A stretch of 64,000 bases of DNA, taken from Carthagonibacter sp032251515. GTDB lineage: Bacteria > Gemmatimonadota > Gemmatimonadetes > Palauibacterales > Palauibacteraceae. Below are positions 28,491 through 36,889 of the stretch, in pieces. The notes under the pieces were generated by a model. The model was not told the origin of the DNA. It made no database searches and saw nothing but the letters and a program-made list of their open reading frames with translations. Location: positions 1 through 64,000 of the forward strand of contig JAVVDU010000001.1 of the NCBI GenBank assembly GCA_032251515.1. Direction: 5' to 3'. How positions within the stretch are numbered: the stretch's first letter is position 1; every line of letters starts with the position of its first letter. A program made the translations under genes and the position numbers.

Positions 28491-31085
28491 TCAGCGCAGG
28501 GCGGGTCCGTGCAGGAGAGCGTTCGTGAACAGGACGAAGTTCGACGGCCACATCTGCCGGAACAGCGGATCGTCCGCGAACAGGACCAGCCGGCCGCGCC
28601 CCAGTCGGCGGGTCACGAGCCACGCCGAGGCGGCGATGTCCCGCAGCTTCGACTCGCTCATCACGCCGGCCACCGGCCGCAGCTCGTCCTCGAACGCCAG
28701 GACGGGCTCGATCCCTTCGGCCGGCTCGAAGCTCAGGTCCTCGGTGTGGAGGACGAACGCGCGCCCGGCGGCGTTGCCGCGGCCGAGCCCCCACGCGAGG
28801 GGGTGCGCCTCATCGATCCGCACGGGAAGGATCACGCCGTTGACCGACGAATCCCACGCGTCGCTGCGCCGCTCCTCGCGGGTGCGCAGGTTCCTGCGCA
28901 GGCGCTCGTCCGCGTCCAGCGAGTCGGCGCGCGAGGCCCGCACCTCGACGCCGCCCCACGCCGTCCCGACCCAGCGGGCGCTCCCCCCGGAGGCGACGAG
29001 CGTCCCACCGCCCCGCACCCAGGCTTCCAGCGCTTCGGCCGGCCCGCCGGCGAGCTCGCGGCCGGGAAACCCGTCCGGAAGCACGAGCACGTCCCACTCG
29101 TCGAGGTCCAGGCGGCCCACGTCCTCGAGCCGAAGCGCGGAGTACGGGATCCTGGCCCGGCGCTCGAGCAGGTGCCGGGCCGCGCCGAAGCTCGAGGAGA
29201 AGATCCCCGGCCCGCCCAGCAGGCCGACCGCCGGGACCTGCAACACGAGGGACCGAGGGGTCCCGAGATCGCGCCCCCGCTCCGTGCGGCCACTCCGCAC
29301 GGGCACCGCCGCGGCGTCGAGACCCGACGCGGCGAGCCGGGCCCCCGCCTCCCCGTCGCGGGGGAGGAACCGCGTCCCGGCCGGCCAGGCGCGACCGTCG
29401 ACCTCGAACGCCTCCTCGAGCGCCACGGCCCGCCCGCCGGCCTCCAGCCAGCGGACGAGGGGGCCCGCCGTCGCGAACCCGGGCTCCACGAGCCAGCCGA
29501 ACGGCGCGGCCCCGTCCGATGGCGGCGCGACGCCGACATCGCTCGTGCCCGGTTCACCTGGCGTGAAGGCGACGAACCCGTCCGCGCTGCCGGTGCGACC
29601 GATGTGCGCCTCCACGCCGTAGGCGTACGGCAGCGACCACGCGGTGATGTCATAGGTGTTCCGCATCGCCTCGCCGTCGAACCCCGCGTCCGGCTGCAGC
29701 AGCGCCAGGGCGAGACGGCCCCGCCGCTGTCGGGCCGGCACCCGGATCGTACCGGGCGGAAAGTCCTCGCGCGCGCGGAAGCCGCGATGCGGCGTCGCCG
29801 GAACCCGGAACGGGCTGGTCGCCCTCTCCATCCGGATTCCCTGCCGGTCGAGGAGGGATGCGAGCGCCTCGAGCGCCTCTTCCGACGGACCGGGCACGAG
29901 CAGCACGTCTCCCTCCGCCGACGTGGAGTGGAAGGCGGCATACTCCCGCAGCAGGTCCGTCTTCCGGGCCGCGGCGGCGTGCAGGGTCGCCAGTCCGGCC
30001 TCGCGATGCCGGTCGAGGCGCTCGGCCAGGGTCAGCACGTGTCCATCCGGACGCCGCACGGCGAGCCCCGCCGCGCCGCCACCCGCCTGCTCGAACGTCA
30101 TCCCGATGGCGCCGTTCAGGCTCGGCCAGCTGTCCCCGTACCCGGGGTAGAACAGGTCGAACGTCTCGCCGGTGAAGTACGGCCAGCCCCGCCGATCGAA
30201 TTCCGCCGCCAGCCGCCGGCCGAAGTACTCCCCCCAGCGCACCGTGTAGTCGGGAAGGAGCGGGTGTACCGGATTCGCCGCCGGGAAGAAGAAGTAGCTG
30301 CTCCCGTACCCCATCTCGTGGAAGTCCACGTGCACCTGCGGGCTCCAGCGACGCCACTCCGCGACGCGGGCTCTCGTCTCCTGCTGCGTGGCCCAGGCCC
30401 AGTCGCGGTTCAGGTCGAACAGGAAATGGTTCGTCCGCCCGCCCGGCCAGGGAGGCCGGTGCTCCATGGCGGTGGGCTCCGGGTCCGGTGCGTCGCCGCG
30501 CACGGACCGGTACCAGCCGACGTACCGGTCCCGGCCGTCCGGGTTCGCCACGGGCTCGATCAGGACGACCAGGGAGTCGAGCACGCCCTCGGCGCCCGGA
30601 GCGTCCCGGGCGAGATCCCACGCGATCCACAGCGCCGCCTCCGTCGAGGAGCTCTCGTCGCCGTGAATGCCCGCCATCAGCCACGCGACGGCGGGAAGGG
30701 AGCGGGCGATGCGGGATGCCTCGCCGGGGGGCAGGTCCGGATCCGACAGCCGCGCGAGCCCGGCGCGAACGGCAGCGAGGTCCTCGTCGCTCGTCCCCGG
30801 TGCCCGCAACACGAGGACGCCCAGCGGACGGCCTTCCACCGAGACGCCGTACCGATGCCACGACACCCGTTCGGACGCCGCCGCCAGCGCCTCGGCGTAT
30901 CGGACCGCCTCGGTCGCCGTCGTGAACCGCTCCCCGGCCGCCGCTCCCGTGACGTCCGCCGGCGACGGCACGGATTGCGCCCGGCCGCTCGCCGCCACGG
31001 CGAGAAGGGTCACCCCCGCGAAGGCGGCCCGCCGCGCCGTCGCGCCGACGACGGTCTGCAGGCGGGCCTCGAACAGTCGCTGCAT
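28491..31085 (-). CDS. Secreted M14-family zinc carboxypeptidase with C-terminal GATase-like region
   Basis: This 864-residue exported protein has a signal peptide ending near ASGRAQS. The M14 domain lies at about 40-370. Zinc ligands are His and Glu in GIHGDESS and His in VDFHEMG, and the catalytic Glu is in GMTFEQAGGG. M14 enzymes remove C-terminal residues or trim peptidoglycan peptides. The C-terminal half contains DVLVLPDGFPG and a GGGTLVASGG turn, resembling a ThuA/class I amidotransferase-like fold without an obvious catalytic Cys. The ATG at 31085 has GGGAGG six bases upstream, so the ATG six codons earlier is less likely. A promoter is visible at 31155-31183. Confidence 0.9.
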   Translation of the reverse strand: MQRLFEARLQTVVGATARRAAFAGVTLLAVAASGRAQSVPSPADVTGAAAGERFTTATEAVRYAEALAAASERVSWHRYGVSVEGRPLGVLVLRAPGTSDEDLAAVRAGLARLSDPDLPPGEASRIARSLPAVAWLMAGIHGDESSSTEAALWIAWDLARDAPGAEGVLDSLVVLIEPVANPDGRDRYVGWYRSVRGDAPDPEPTAMEHRPPWPGGRTNHFLFDLNRDWAWATQQETRARVAEWRRWSPQVHVDFHEMGYGSSYFFFPAANPVHPLLPDYTVRWGEYFGRRLAAEFDRRGWPYFTGETFDLFYPGYGDSWPSLNGAIGMTFEQAGGGAAGLAVRRPDGHVLTLAERLDRHREAGLATLHAAAARKTDLLREYAAFHSTSAEGDVLLVPGPSEEALEALASLLDRQGIRMERATSPFRVPATPHRGFRAREDFPPGTIRVPARQRRGRLALALLQPDAGFDGEAMRNTYDITAWSLPYAYGVEAHIGRTGSADGFVAFTPGEPGTSDVGVAPPSDGAAPFGWLVEPGFATAGPLVRWLEAGGRAVALEEAFEVDGRAWPAGTRFLPRDGEAGARLAASGLDAAAVPVRSGRTERGRDLGTPRSLVLQVPAVGLLGGPGIFSSSFGAARHLLERRARIPYSALRLEDVGRLDLDEWDVLVLPDGFPGRELAGGPAEALEAWVRGGGTLVASGGSARWVGTAWGGVEVRASRADSLDADERLRRNLRTREERRSDAWDSSVNGVILPVRIDEAHPLAWGLGRGNAAGRAFVLHTEDLSFEPAEGIEPVLAFEDELRPVAGVMSESKLRDIAASAWLVTRRLGRGRLVLFADDPLFRQMWPSNFVLFTNALLHGPALR

Positions 31086-31154
31086 CAACGGCCTCCCGTC
31101 CATCCGGGCAGCCGAGCCGCCGGGGACATCCCGACGATCGGCCCGGAGGGCGCC

Positions 31155-31183
31155 AAGCTACCCCGGCATCCGGTACGCTTCAA
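31155..31183 (-). promoter_or_regulatory. Predicted promoter of the M14 peptidase gene
   Basis: On the minus strand TTGAAG (31178-31183) and TAGCTT (31155-31160) are spaced by 17 bases. Transcription would start near 31148, about 60 bases before the gene. Confidence 0.55.
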
Positions 31184-31217
31184 TGCAGCGGTTCGCCGCG
31201 CCGCCCGCTTCTTTTCT

Positions 31218-31246
31218 TTGACACCGCGCGTGGCGGGCCCTACGCT
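31218..31246 (+). promoter_or_regulatory. Strong predicted promoter giving a leaderless lipoprotein mRNA
   Basis: A perfect -35 TTGACA (31218-31223), a 17-base spacer and a -10 TACGCT (31241-31246) lie only six bases before the ATG at 31253. The expected transcription start coincides with the A of the ATG. Confidence 0.65.
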
Positions 31247-31252
31247 CGGAGC

Positions 31253-31861
31253 ATGCAAGCCGCCCGCACCTTTCTCCGGCCACGATCGCTGCGCCTCACG
31301 GCCGTAACCGCGGTCCTCGTCTCCGTCCCGGCTGCGTGTGACGGCGGCGGAGAGCATCGGACGCCCGCTGCGCCGCTGGCGGACTCGACCTGGGTGGACG
31401 TGATGGCCCGACTGGAGACGATGCGGCGCCTCGCGCTGTCCGGGCCCGACCCGGAGACCCGGCGCCGGCGGGCGGACTCGGCGCGGGCCGCCGTGCTGGC
31501 GGACGCCGGCGTGACGCCCGAAGCGTTGCTCGAGTTCGCCCACGTCGCCGGAGGTGATCCGGCTCGCATGCAGGCCCTCGCGGAGCGCATCACCGCCCGC
31601 GTGGATTCCCTGCGCGCGCTTCCCGCCGAGGAAGAAGTGGCCGCGAACGGAAGGGAACCCGACGCGGACGACGATGCGCGGGAGGGAGCGGTGGCCGAGT
31701 CGCCCGCGGAGGGCGAGCCCGCGACCGGCGAGGCGCGGGAGAGGCCCGCGTCGGGCAGGGCCTCGCCGTCGTCCGACGCCGCACGGCCCGTGCTTCCCCG
31801 TCCACGGGCGCGTGACTCCCTGCGGCGGGCGCTCCGGGAGCGCAAGCCTCCGCCCCCCTGA
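31253..31861 (+). CDS. Lipoprotein of unknown function
   Basis: The 202-residue product has a signal peptide with lipobox VPAAC, so Cys29 is the likely lipid anchor. A helical segment follows (TWVDVMARLETMRRLALSG... MQALAERITARVDSLRAL), then an acidic, disordered-looking linker (about 125-165) and a very basic end. I do not recognise the family. It stands ahead of mlaE on the same strand, but mlaE has its own promoter. Charge layout suggests a tethered protein that reaches from the outer membrane to an anionic partner; that is inference. Confidence 0.7.
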   Translation: MQAARTFLRPRSLRLTAVTAVLVSVPAACDGGGEHRTPAAPLADSTWVDVMARLETMRRLALSGPDPETRRRRADSARAAVLADAGVTPEALLEFAHVAGGDPARMQALAERITARVDSLRALPAEEEVAANGREPDADDDAREGAVAESPAEGEPATGEARERPASGRASPSSDAARPVLPRPRARDSLRRALRERKPPPP

Positions 31862-31913
31862 ACGACCCCGATCCCAAGGCCCTCGTGACCGTAGCGCCGG
31901 GCCTGCGGCGTGG

Positions 31914-31941
31914 TTGCACGGCGGGCCGCGCGTGGTAGCTT
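31914..31941 (+). promoter_or_regulatory. Predicted promoter of mlaEFD
   Basis: TTGCAC (31914-31919) and TAGCTT (31936-31941) are 16 bases apart. The transcription start would be near 31948, leaving a leader of about 84 bases to mlaE. Confidence 0.55.
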
Positions 31942-32031
31942 GGGAGCGTCTCGACGCCTGCGGAAGTCCCGGCAGAGGACGCGTCCCGCCCGCGCCGCCA
32001 GTTTCGCTCACGAGTTCCAGCGAGATCCGTC

Positions 32032-32859
32032 TTGGAAGCGGACGAAGCCAGACAACCGGCCGAGCCGGCCGCGGAGGGTCGCGTCGCGCGCCTCCTGCGC
32101 GCCGTGGGTGGCCCCGGGGCCCGCGCCGCCCGGCACATGGGCCGCGCCGGCGTCCTGGCCGCGGCCACGGCGCTCGCCATCCTGCGCCCCCGCGAGTACC
32201 GGCGACAGCTGTTCGAGCAGGCGAAGGCGATCGGGATCGACAGCCTCCCGCTCGTCCTCCTGGTGGCTTCGCTCAGCGGGTCGATTCTCGCCCAGCAGAG
32301 CGGCTACCAGTTCACGGACCTCCCGATGTGGGTGGTGGGAAACGCCGTGGCGGCCGGCATGCTCACCGAGCTGGCGCCGCTCCTGTCGGCGATCATCATG
32401 GCGGGCCGGGTGGGCGCCGGGATCGGCGCCGAGCTCGGCACGATGAAGGTGACCGACCAGATCGACGCCCTGCGCACGCTCGGGCGCGACCCGGTGATCG
32501 AGCTCGTCGCGCCGCGCGTCGTGGCGGGCGCCCTGATGATGCTGCCGATCGTCCTGTTCGCGAACGTGGTCGGGATCTGGAGCGGCTGGCTCACGGCGAT
32601 CGCGCTCCTGCCGATGACCACCCACGAATACGTGTTCGGCGTGCAGAGCTACTACCACGCCGCTTCGCTGATCTTCTCGCTCGTAAAGGGGTTCTTCTTC
32701 GGGATCACGATCACGTTCACGGCGAGCTACGTGGGACTCCAGGCCGAGGGCGGAGCGGCCGGCGTGGGTCGGACTGCCACCAACGCGGTCGTGTCGATCA
32801 TCGTGGCGCTGATGGTGCTGGACGTCGTGCTCGCCCCGCTCTACAAGGCCTTCCAGTGA
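32032..32859 (+). CDS. mlaE: MlaE-type ABC transporter permease
   Basis: This 275-residue membrane protein belongs to the MlaE/YrbE family, the permease of the system that moves phospholipids between inner and outer membrane. The conserved EQAKAIGIDSLPLVLLVA opening, the ELAPLLSAIIMAGRVGAGIGAELG coupling region and a GxFFG...GA segment fit the family. About 45 extra hydrophilic residues precede the first helix. The start is a TTG at 32032 with a weak ribosome site; an internal start cannot be excluded. It is followed 34 bases later by mlaF. No mlaB or mlaC is next to it. Confidence 0.93.
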   Translation: MEADEARQPAEPAAEGRVARLLRAVGGPGARAARHMGRAGVLAAATALAILRPREYRRQLFEQAKAIGIDSLPLVLLVASLSGSILAQQSGYQFTDLPMWVVGNAVAAGMLTELAPLLSAIIMAGRVGAGIGAELGTMKVTDQIDALRTLGRDPVIELVAPRVVAGALMMLPIVLFANVVGIWSGWLTAIALLPMTTHEYVFGVQSYYHAASLIFSLVKGFFFGITITFTASYVGLQAEGGAAGVGRTATNAVVSIIVALMVLDVVLAPLYKAFQ

Positions 32860-32893
32860 GCCGCGCGGAAACGGCGCGCGGGGAGCCCGGCGC

Positions 32894-33646
32894 GTGATCG
32901 AGATCCGCGGCCTCCGGAAGCTGCTGAACGACCGGCCCGTGCTCGACGGGATCGACCTCGACGTGTACGAGGGCGAGAGCCTCGTGATCATGGGTCCGTC
33001 CGGGACGGGCAAGAGCGTCCTCCTCAAGCACATCGTCGGGCTGTTCGACCCGGACGGCGGCGAGCTGCACGTGGACGGCATGTCGGTCCCGCGGGCGGGC
33101 GCCAGGGAGATCCTCGCGATCCGCTCGCGGATCAGCTACGTGTTCCAGAACGCGGCCCTGTTCGATTCCCTCACCGTGGCCGAGAATATCCAGCTCGGGC
33201 TGTCGCGGGAGCACTGCCGGCGCACGCATGCTCTCACCGACCCGCAGGTCCGGGAGGCGATCGCGCACGTGAACCTGGGCGACGAAGTGCTCGGGCTTCT
33301 GCCCGCCGAGCTGTCGGGCGGCATGCAGAAGCGGGTCGCCATCGCCCGGGCCATCGTGGGCCGCCAGCCCTACATCCTGTACGACGAGCCGACGACGGGA
33401 CTCGACCCGGTCAACGCCAGCGTCATCAACCGCCTGATCGCGCGCCTGCAGGGCGAGATCGGCGCCACGAGCGTGATCGTCACGCACGACGTCGAGAGCG
33501 CCTTCTTCCTCGGCGACCGCATCGTGCTGCTCTCGGGGGGCAAGGTGCAGGCGGTCGGCACGCCCGATGCGCTGCGCGAGTCACGCGACCCCGTCGTCCA
33601 GAACTTCCTCCATCCCACACCAGAGACCGAGGCCATGCTCGGATGA
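32894..33646 (+). CDS. mlaF: MlaF-type ABC transporter ATPase
   Basis: This 250-residue nucleotide-binding subunit powers the MlaE permease. It shows Walker A GPSGTGKS, the Q-loop in YVFQNAALFD, signature LSGGMQKR, Walker B ILYDEP and switch His in VTHD. LSGGM and the ALFDSLTVAEN segment are typical of MlaF. Start is GTG at 32894. The stop overlaps the mlaD ATG as ATGA. Confidence 0.96.
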   Translation: MIEIRGLRKLLNDRPVLDGIDLDVYEGESLVIMGPSGTGKSVLLKHIVGLFDPDGGELHVDGMSVPRAGAREILAIRSRISYVFQNAALFDSLTVAENIQLGLSREHCRRTHALTDPQVREAIAHVNLGDEVLGLLPAELSGGMQKRVAIARAIVGRQPYILYDEPTTGLDPVNASVINRLIARLQGEIGATSVIVTHDVESAFFLGDRIVLLSGGKVQAVGTPDALRESRDPVVQNFLHPTPETEAMLG

Positions 33647-34569
33647 GAGATCCCGGACTCCGCAGTCAGCAGAAGGTCGAGCTCCAGGTGGGAGCCATGC
33701 TCGTGCTCGCGGGCATCGCGCTCGTCGCGGGCGTGATCTGGATCAGCGGCGCGCAGCCGGGCGTGAGCCGGACGAGGCTGTACGCCACGGCCGCCACGGC
33801 GGGGGCGCTCGGCGAGGGATCCCGGATCACGCTGCTGGGCGTCGACGTCGGCTCCGTGCAGCAGATCGACCTGCGCCCCGAGGGCGTCGTCCTGTCCCTG
33901 GACGTCCGGTACGAGGGCCGCCTGCCCGCGGACACCGAGGGAGAGATCCGCTCCGAGGGCTTCCTGGGGCAGGCGGCGCTCGCGCTGCTTCCCGGCATCT
34001 CCGAGCGGACCCTCGCCGAGGGAGACACGATCCCGGCGTCCGGGGCCCCCGGGCTGCAGGATCTGGCCGGCACGCTGGGGGCCGACGCCGGCCGGGTCCT
34101 CGACCAGCTCCGACAGCTCCTGAACGATACCACGGTGGATGCCACGCAGCGGGGGCTCGTGGCCTTCGCCGGGGGAATGGAGGAGCTCGACGCGCTCCTG
34201 CAGGACCAGTCGGACGACCTCGCCCGGCTCATCGAGGGCCTCGCCGTCACCTCGCAGCGCCTCTCCGAGCTGTCGGCCGGCCCCGAGCTCGAGTCCACCC
34301 TGGCGCAGATCGACTCGCTGACCGCACGCCTCTCGCGGGCCAGCGACGACCTGGACGAGACCTCGCGGGCCCTCGCCTCGATCCTCGGAAAGGTCGACCG
34401 GGGCGAAGGGTCGCTGGGACGGATGGTGAACGATACGACCCTGTACGTCCGGCTGAACGGGGCCCTGTCCAACCTCGAGGCCGCGTCGGAGGAGATCGCG
34501 CTGCTGACCCGGGACGTGCGCGAACGCCCCGAGCACTACACGAAGGGGTTGAAGTTCTCGGTGTTCTGA
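33643..34569 (+). CDS. mlaD: MCE-domain substrate-binding protein MlaD
   Basis: The 308-residue product has one N-terminal transmembrane helix (about 15-35), a single MCE domain (about 40-120, GSRITLLGVDVGSVQQIDL) and a long helical C-terminal part (about 150-300) that should form a coiled coil. MCE rings bind phospholipid in the periplasm above MlaE. The long tail is more like the MCE proteins that span the periplasm than E. coli MlaD (about 180 residues). It is coupled to mlaF and ends 19 bases before the convergent Nif3-like gene. Confidence 0.93.
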   Translation: MRDPGLRSQQKVELQVGAMLVLAGIALVAGVIWISGAQPGVSRTRLYATAATAGALGEGSRITLLGVDVGSVQQIDLRPEGVVLSLDVRYEGRLPADTEGEIRSEGFLGQAALALLPGISERTLAEGDTIPASGAPGLQDLAGTLGADAGRVLDQLRQLLNDTTVDATQRGLVAFAGGMEELDALLQDQSDDLARLIEGLAVTSQRLSELSAGPELESTLAQIDSLTARLSRASDDLDETSRALASILGKVDRGEGSLGRMVNDTTLYVRLNGALSNLEAASEEIALLTRDVRERPEHYTKGLKFSVF

Positions 34570-34588
34570 GCTTGGGGCGGGGCCCGTC

Positions 34589-35347
34589 TCACAGCCCGGT
34601 CGGCCGGTCGATGAAGCTCCACGCGACATCGAAGCGCGACGCGACGCGCTCCCCCAGGGCCTTCACGCCGGGCGTCTCCGTGGCGTAGTGGCCCGCATAC
34701 AGCACGTTCACGCCCAGCTCCGTGGCGTCGTGATACGTGTGGTGGTTCCCCTCCCCCGTGAGGAACGTGTCGAGGCCCGCCTCGTGCGCCATGGAGATCA
34801 TCGAGCCGGCGCCGCCCGTCACGATCCCGAGGCGCCGAACGTGGCCGGGGCCGCCGCCGATCACGCGCGGGTCGGAGCCGCAGGCATCCGTCACCCGGCC
34901 GGCCAGGGCATCCAGCGGCAGGTCGGCGGCGCACCACACGCCCACCCCCTCGTAGCCGGCCCACGCGCCGAATCGGCCCTCCACCTCCAGTCCGAGCGCC
35001 CGGGCGAGCAGCACGTTGTTGCCGATCTCCGGGTGGACGTCGAGGGGAAGGTGGCAGGAATAGACCGCGAGGTCCGCGTCGAACAGGGCCTTCAGGCGGC
35101 GGTACGTCCGGCCGACCACCGGCAGGGGGTCGCCCCAGAACAGTCCGTGATGCACGAGCAGCAGCTGCGCCCCCTCCGCCGCCGCCGCATCGATCGTCTC
35201 CTGCGACGCGTCCACGGCGGCGCAGATCCGCTCCACCGGCGACCGGCCGTCGACCTGCAGGCCGTTGCGCGCTCCCGGCGCATCGGGGATCGCCCCGACA
35301 TCGAGATAGGCGTCCATGTGCTCGACGATCTCGCGCAGGTCCGCCAC
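34589..35347 (-). CDS. Nif3-like dinuclear metal centre protein
   Basis: This 252-residue protein belongs to the NIF3/YbgI/DUF34 family, sometimes called GTP cyclohydrolase I type 2, whose physiological role is unsettled. Metal-binding residues are visible in LLVHHGLFWG, YSCHLPLD and TGEGNHH. The start is GTG at 35347, 28 bases after proS. It is the last gene of a minus-strand run and meets mlaD tail to tail. Confidence 0.93.
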   Translation of the reverse strand: MADLREIVEHMDAYLDVGAIPDAPGARNGLQVDGRSPVERICAAVDASQETIDAAAAEGAQLLLVHHGLFWGDPLPVVGRTYRRLKALFDADLAVYSCHLPLDVHPEIGNNVLLARALGLEVEGRFGAWAGYEGVGVWCAADLPLDALAGRVTDACGSDPRVIGGGPGHVRRLGIVTGGAGSMISMAHEAGLDTFLTGEGNHHTYHDATELGVNVLYAGHYATETPGVKALGERVASRFDVAWSFIDRPTGL

Positions 35348-35375
35348 GGCTTCCTCCCGGCGGCGCGCCGCCGCC

Positions 35376-36836
35376 TCAGTAGGCCTTCGCCCGCACGACC
35401 TCGGCGACCGATGCGCCGCCGCACAGGCAGGTGGCCGCCGGATCCGCGGAGCGGAACTCCTCGTCCGGGATCACCCTGATGGTGGCCTTCGTCTCGTCCT
35501 GGAGCCGCGCCTCGCAGGCCGCGTCCCCGCACCAGCCGGTGAACACGAAGCCCCCCGGCCCCTCGACGATCTCGCGGAACGCGTCCAGGTCGCCGACGCC
35601 CCGGTGCGTGTTCGCCTCCCGCCGTGCCCGCGCCCCCTCCAGGAGCTCGTCCTGCATGCGGTCCAGCAGCCGCGGCACGAGCGAGGCCGCCTCCCCGGCG
35701 GCCAGCGGGCGCTTCCGCTCCTCGCCCTGCGGCGTGAAACGGCGGACGGCCATCAGCTGGCCCGCCTCGACGTCGCGCGGCCCGACCTCCAGCCGCAGCG
35801 GCACGCCGCGGCGCTCCCACTCGTAGTACTTCGCCCCCGGGTTCAGGCCCTCCCGCGCGTCGAGCCGCACCCGCACTCCCGCCGCGGCGAGGGCGGCGCG
35901 CGCTCTCTCCCCGGCCTCGAGCACCGCGGCCCGCTGCCCGTCGTTGCGCCAGATGGGCACGATCACCGCCTGGTGCGGCGCGAGACGCGGCGGCAGCACG
36001 AGACCCGTATCGTCGCCGTGCGACATGACCAGCGCCCCGATGAGCCGCGTGGACACGCCCCACGAGGTGCTCCACACGTACTCGTGCTCCCCCGCCTCGG
36101 TCTGGTAGCGGACGTCGAAGGCGCGCGCAAAGTTCTGGCCGAGGTTGTGGCTCGTGCCCGCCTGGAGCGCCCGGTTGTCCTTCATCAGCGCCTCGGTGGC
36201 GTAGGTCCGGAGCGCGCCGGCGAACTTCTCGGCCTCCGTCTTGCGCCCGGTGAGGACCGGCATCGCCATGGCCTCTTCCATGAACGTGCGATACACGCCG
36301 AGCATGCGGAGTGTCTCCTCCTCCGCCTCCTCCTCCGAGGCGTGCGCCGTGTGCCCTTCCTGCCACAGGAACTCCGTGGTCCGCAGGAAGGGCCGCGTGC
36401 GCAGCTCCCAGCGGACGACGTTGGCCCACTGGTTCAGCAGCACCGGCAGGTCCCGATACGACTGGATCCAGTCGCTGAGGATCGGCCAGATGATCGCCTC
36501 GGACGTGGGTCGCACGACCAGCGGCTCTTCGAGCTCGTTGCGGCCCGCGTGCGTGACGATCGCGGTCTCGGGGGCGAAACCCTCGACGTGCTCCGCCTCG
36601 CGGTCCAGGGCCGACTTGGGCAGGAAGAGGGGGAAGTAGGCGTTCTCGTGCCCCGTCTCCTTGAACATGGCGTCCAGGCCGGCCTGCATGAGCTCCCAGA
36701 TCCGGTAGCCGTACGGACGGATCACCATGCACCCCCGCACCTGGGAGTGGCAGGCGAGCTCGGCCTGCTGGACGATTTCGTTGTACCAGGCGGAGAAGTC
36801 CTCCCCCTGCGGCGTGAGTCCCCTGTCGCTTGCCAT
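35376..36836 (-). CDS. proS: Prolyl-tRNA synthetase, archaeal/eukaryotic (short, type 3) form
   Basis: This 486-residue class II synthetase charges tRNA(Pro). It lacks the INS editing domain of typical bacterial ProRS. It has the opening GLTPQGEDFSAWYNEIVQQAELA, class II motif 2 (RWELRTRPFLRTTEFLWQEGHTAH), motif 3 region and the C-terminal ProRS zinc domain with WCGDAACE and a CLCGG pair, ending in the conserved Tyr (AKAY). The ATG at 36836 has GGAGACGC before it. It follows hisS by 53 bases. Confidence 0.97.
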   Translation of the reverse strand: MASDRGLTPQGEDFSAWYNEIVQQAELACHSQVRGCMVIRPYGYRIWELMQAGLDAMFKETGHENAYFPLFLPKSALDREAEHVEGFAPETAIVTHAGRNELEEPLVVRPTSEAIIWPILSDWIQSYRDLPVLLNQWANVVRWELRTRPFLRTTEFLWQEGHTAHASEEEAEEETLRMLGVYRTFMEEAMAMPVLTGRKTEAEKFAGALRTYATEALMKDNRALQAGTSHNLGQNFARAFDVRYQTEAGEHEYVWSTSWGVSTRLIGALVMSHGDDTGLVLPPRLAPHQAVIVPIWRNDGQRAAVLEAGERARAALAAAGVRVRLDAREGLNPGAKYYEWERRGVPLRLEVGPRDVEAGQLMAVRRFTPQGEERKRPLAAGEAASLVPRLLDRMQDELLEGARARREANTHRGVGDLDAFREIVEGPGGFVFTGWCGDAACEARLQDETKATIRVIPDEEFRSADPAATCLCGGASVAEVVRAKAY

Positions 36837-36889
36837 GCGTCTCCGTGATGTCCGGTCGGCCGTGCGGGCCGACCCGTTCCGGGCGAGGA

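Noticed and set aside
28098..31307. A 1069-codon open frame on the plus strand
   Set aside because: It is antisense to the M14 peptidase gene with intact zinc ligands; no ribosome site or domain supports it.
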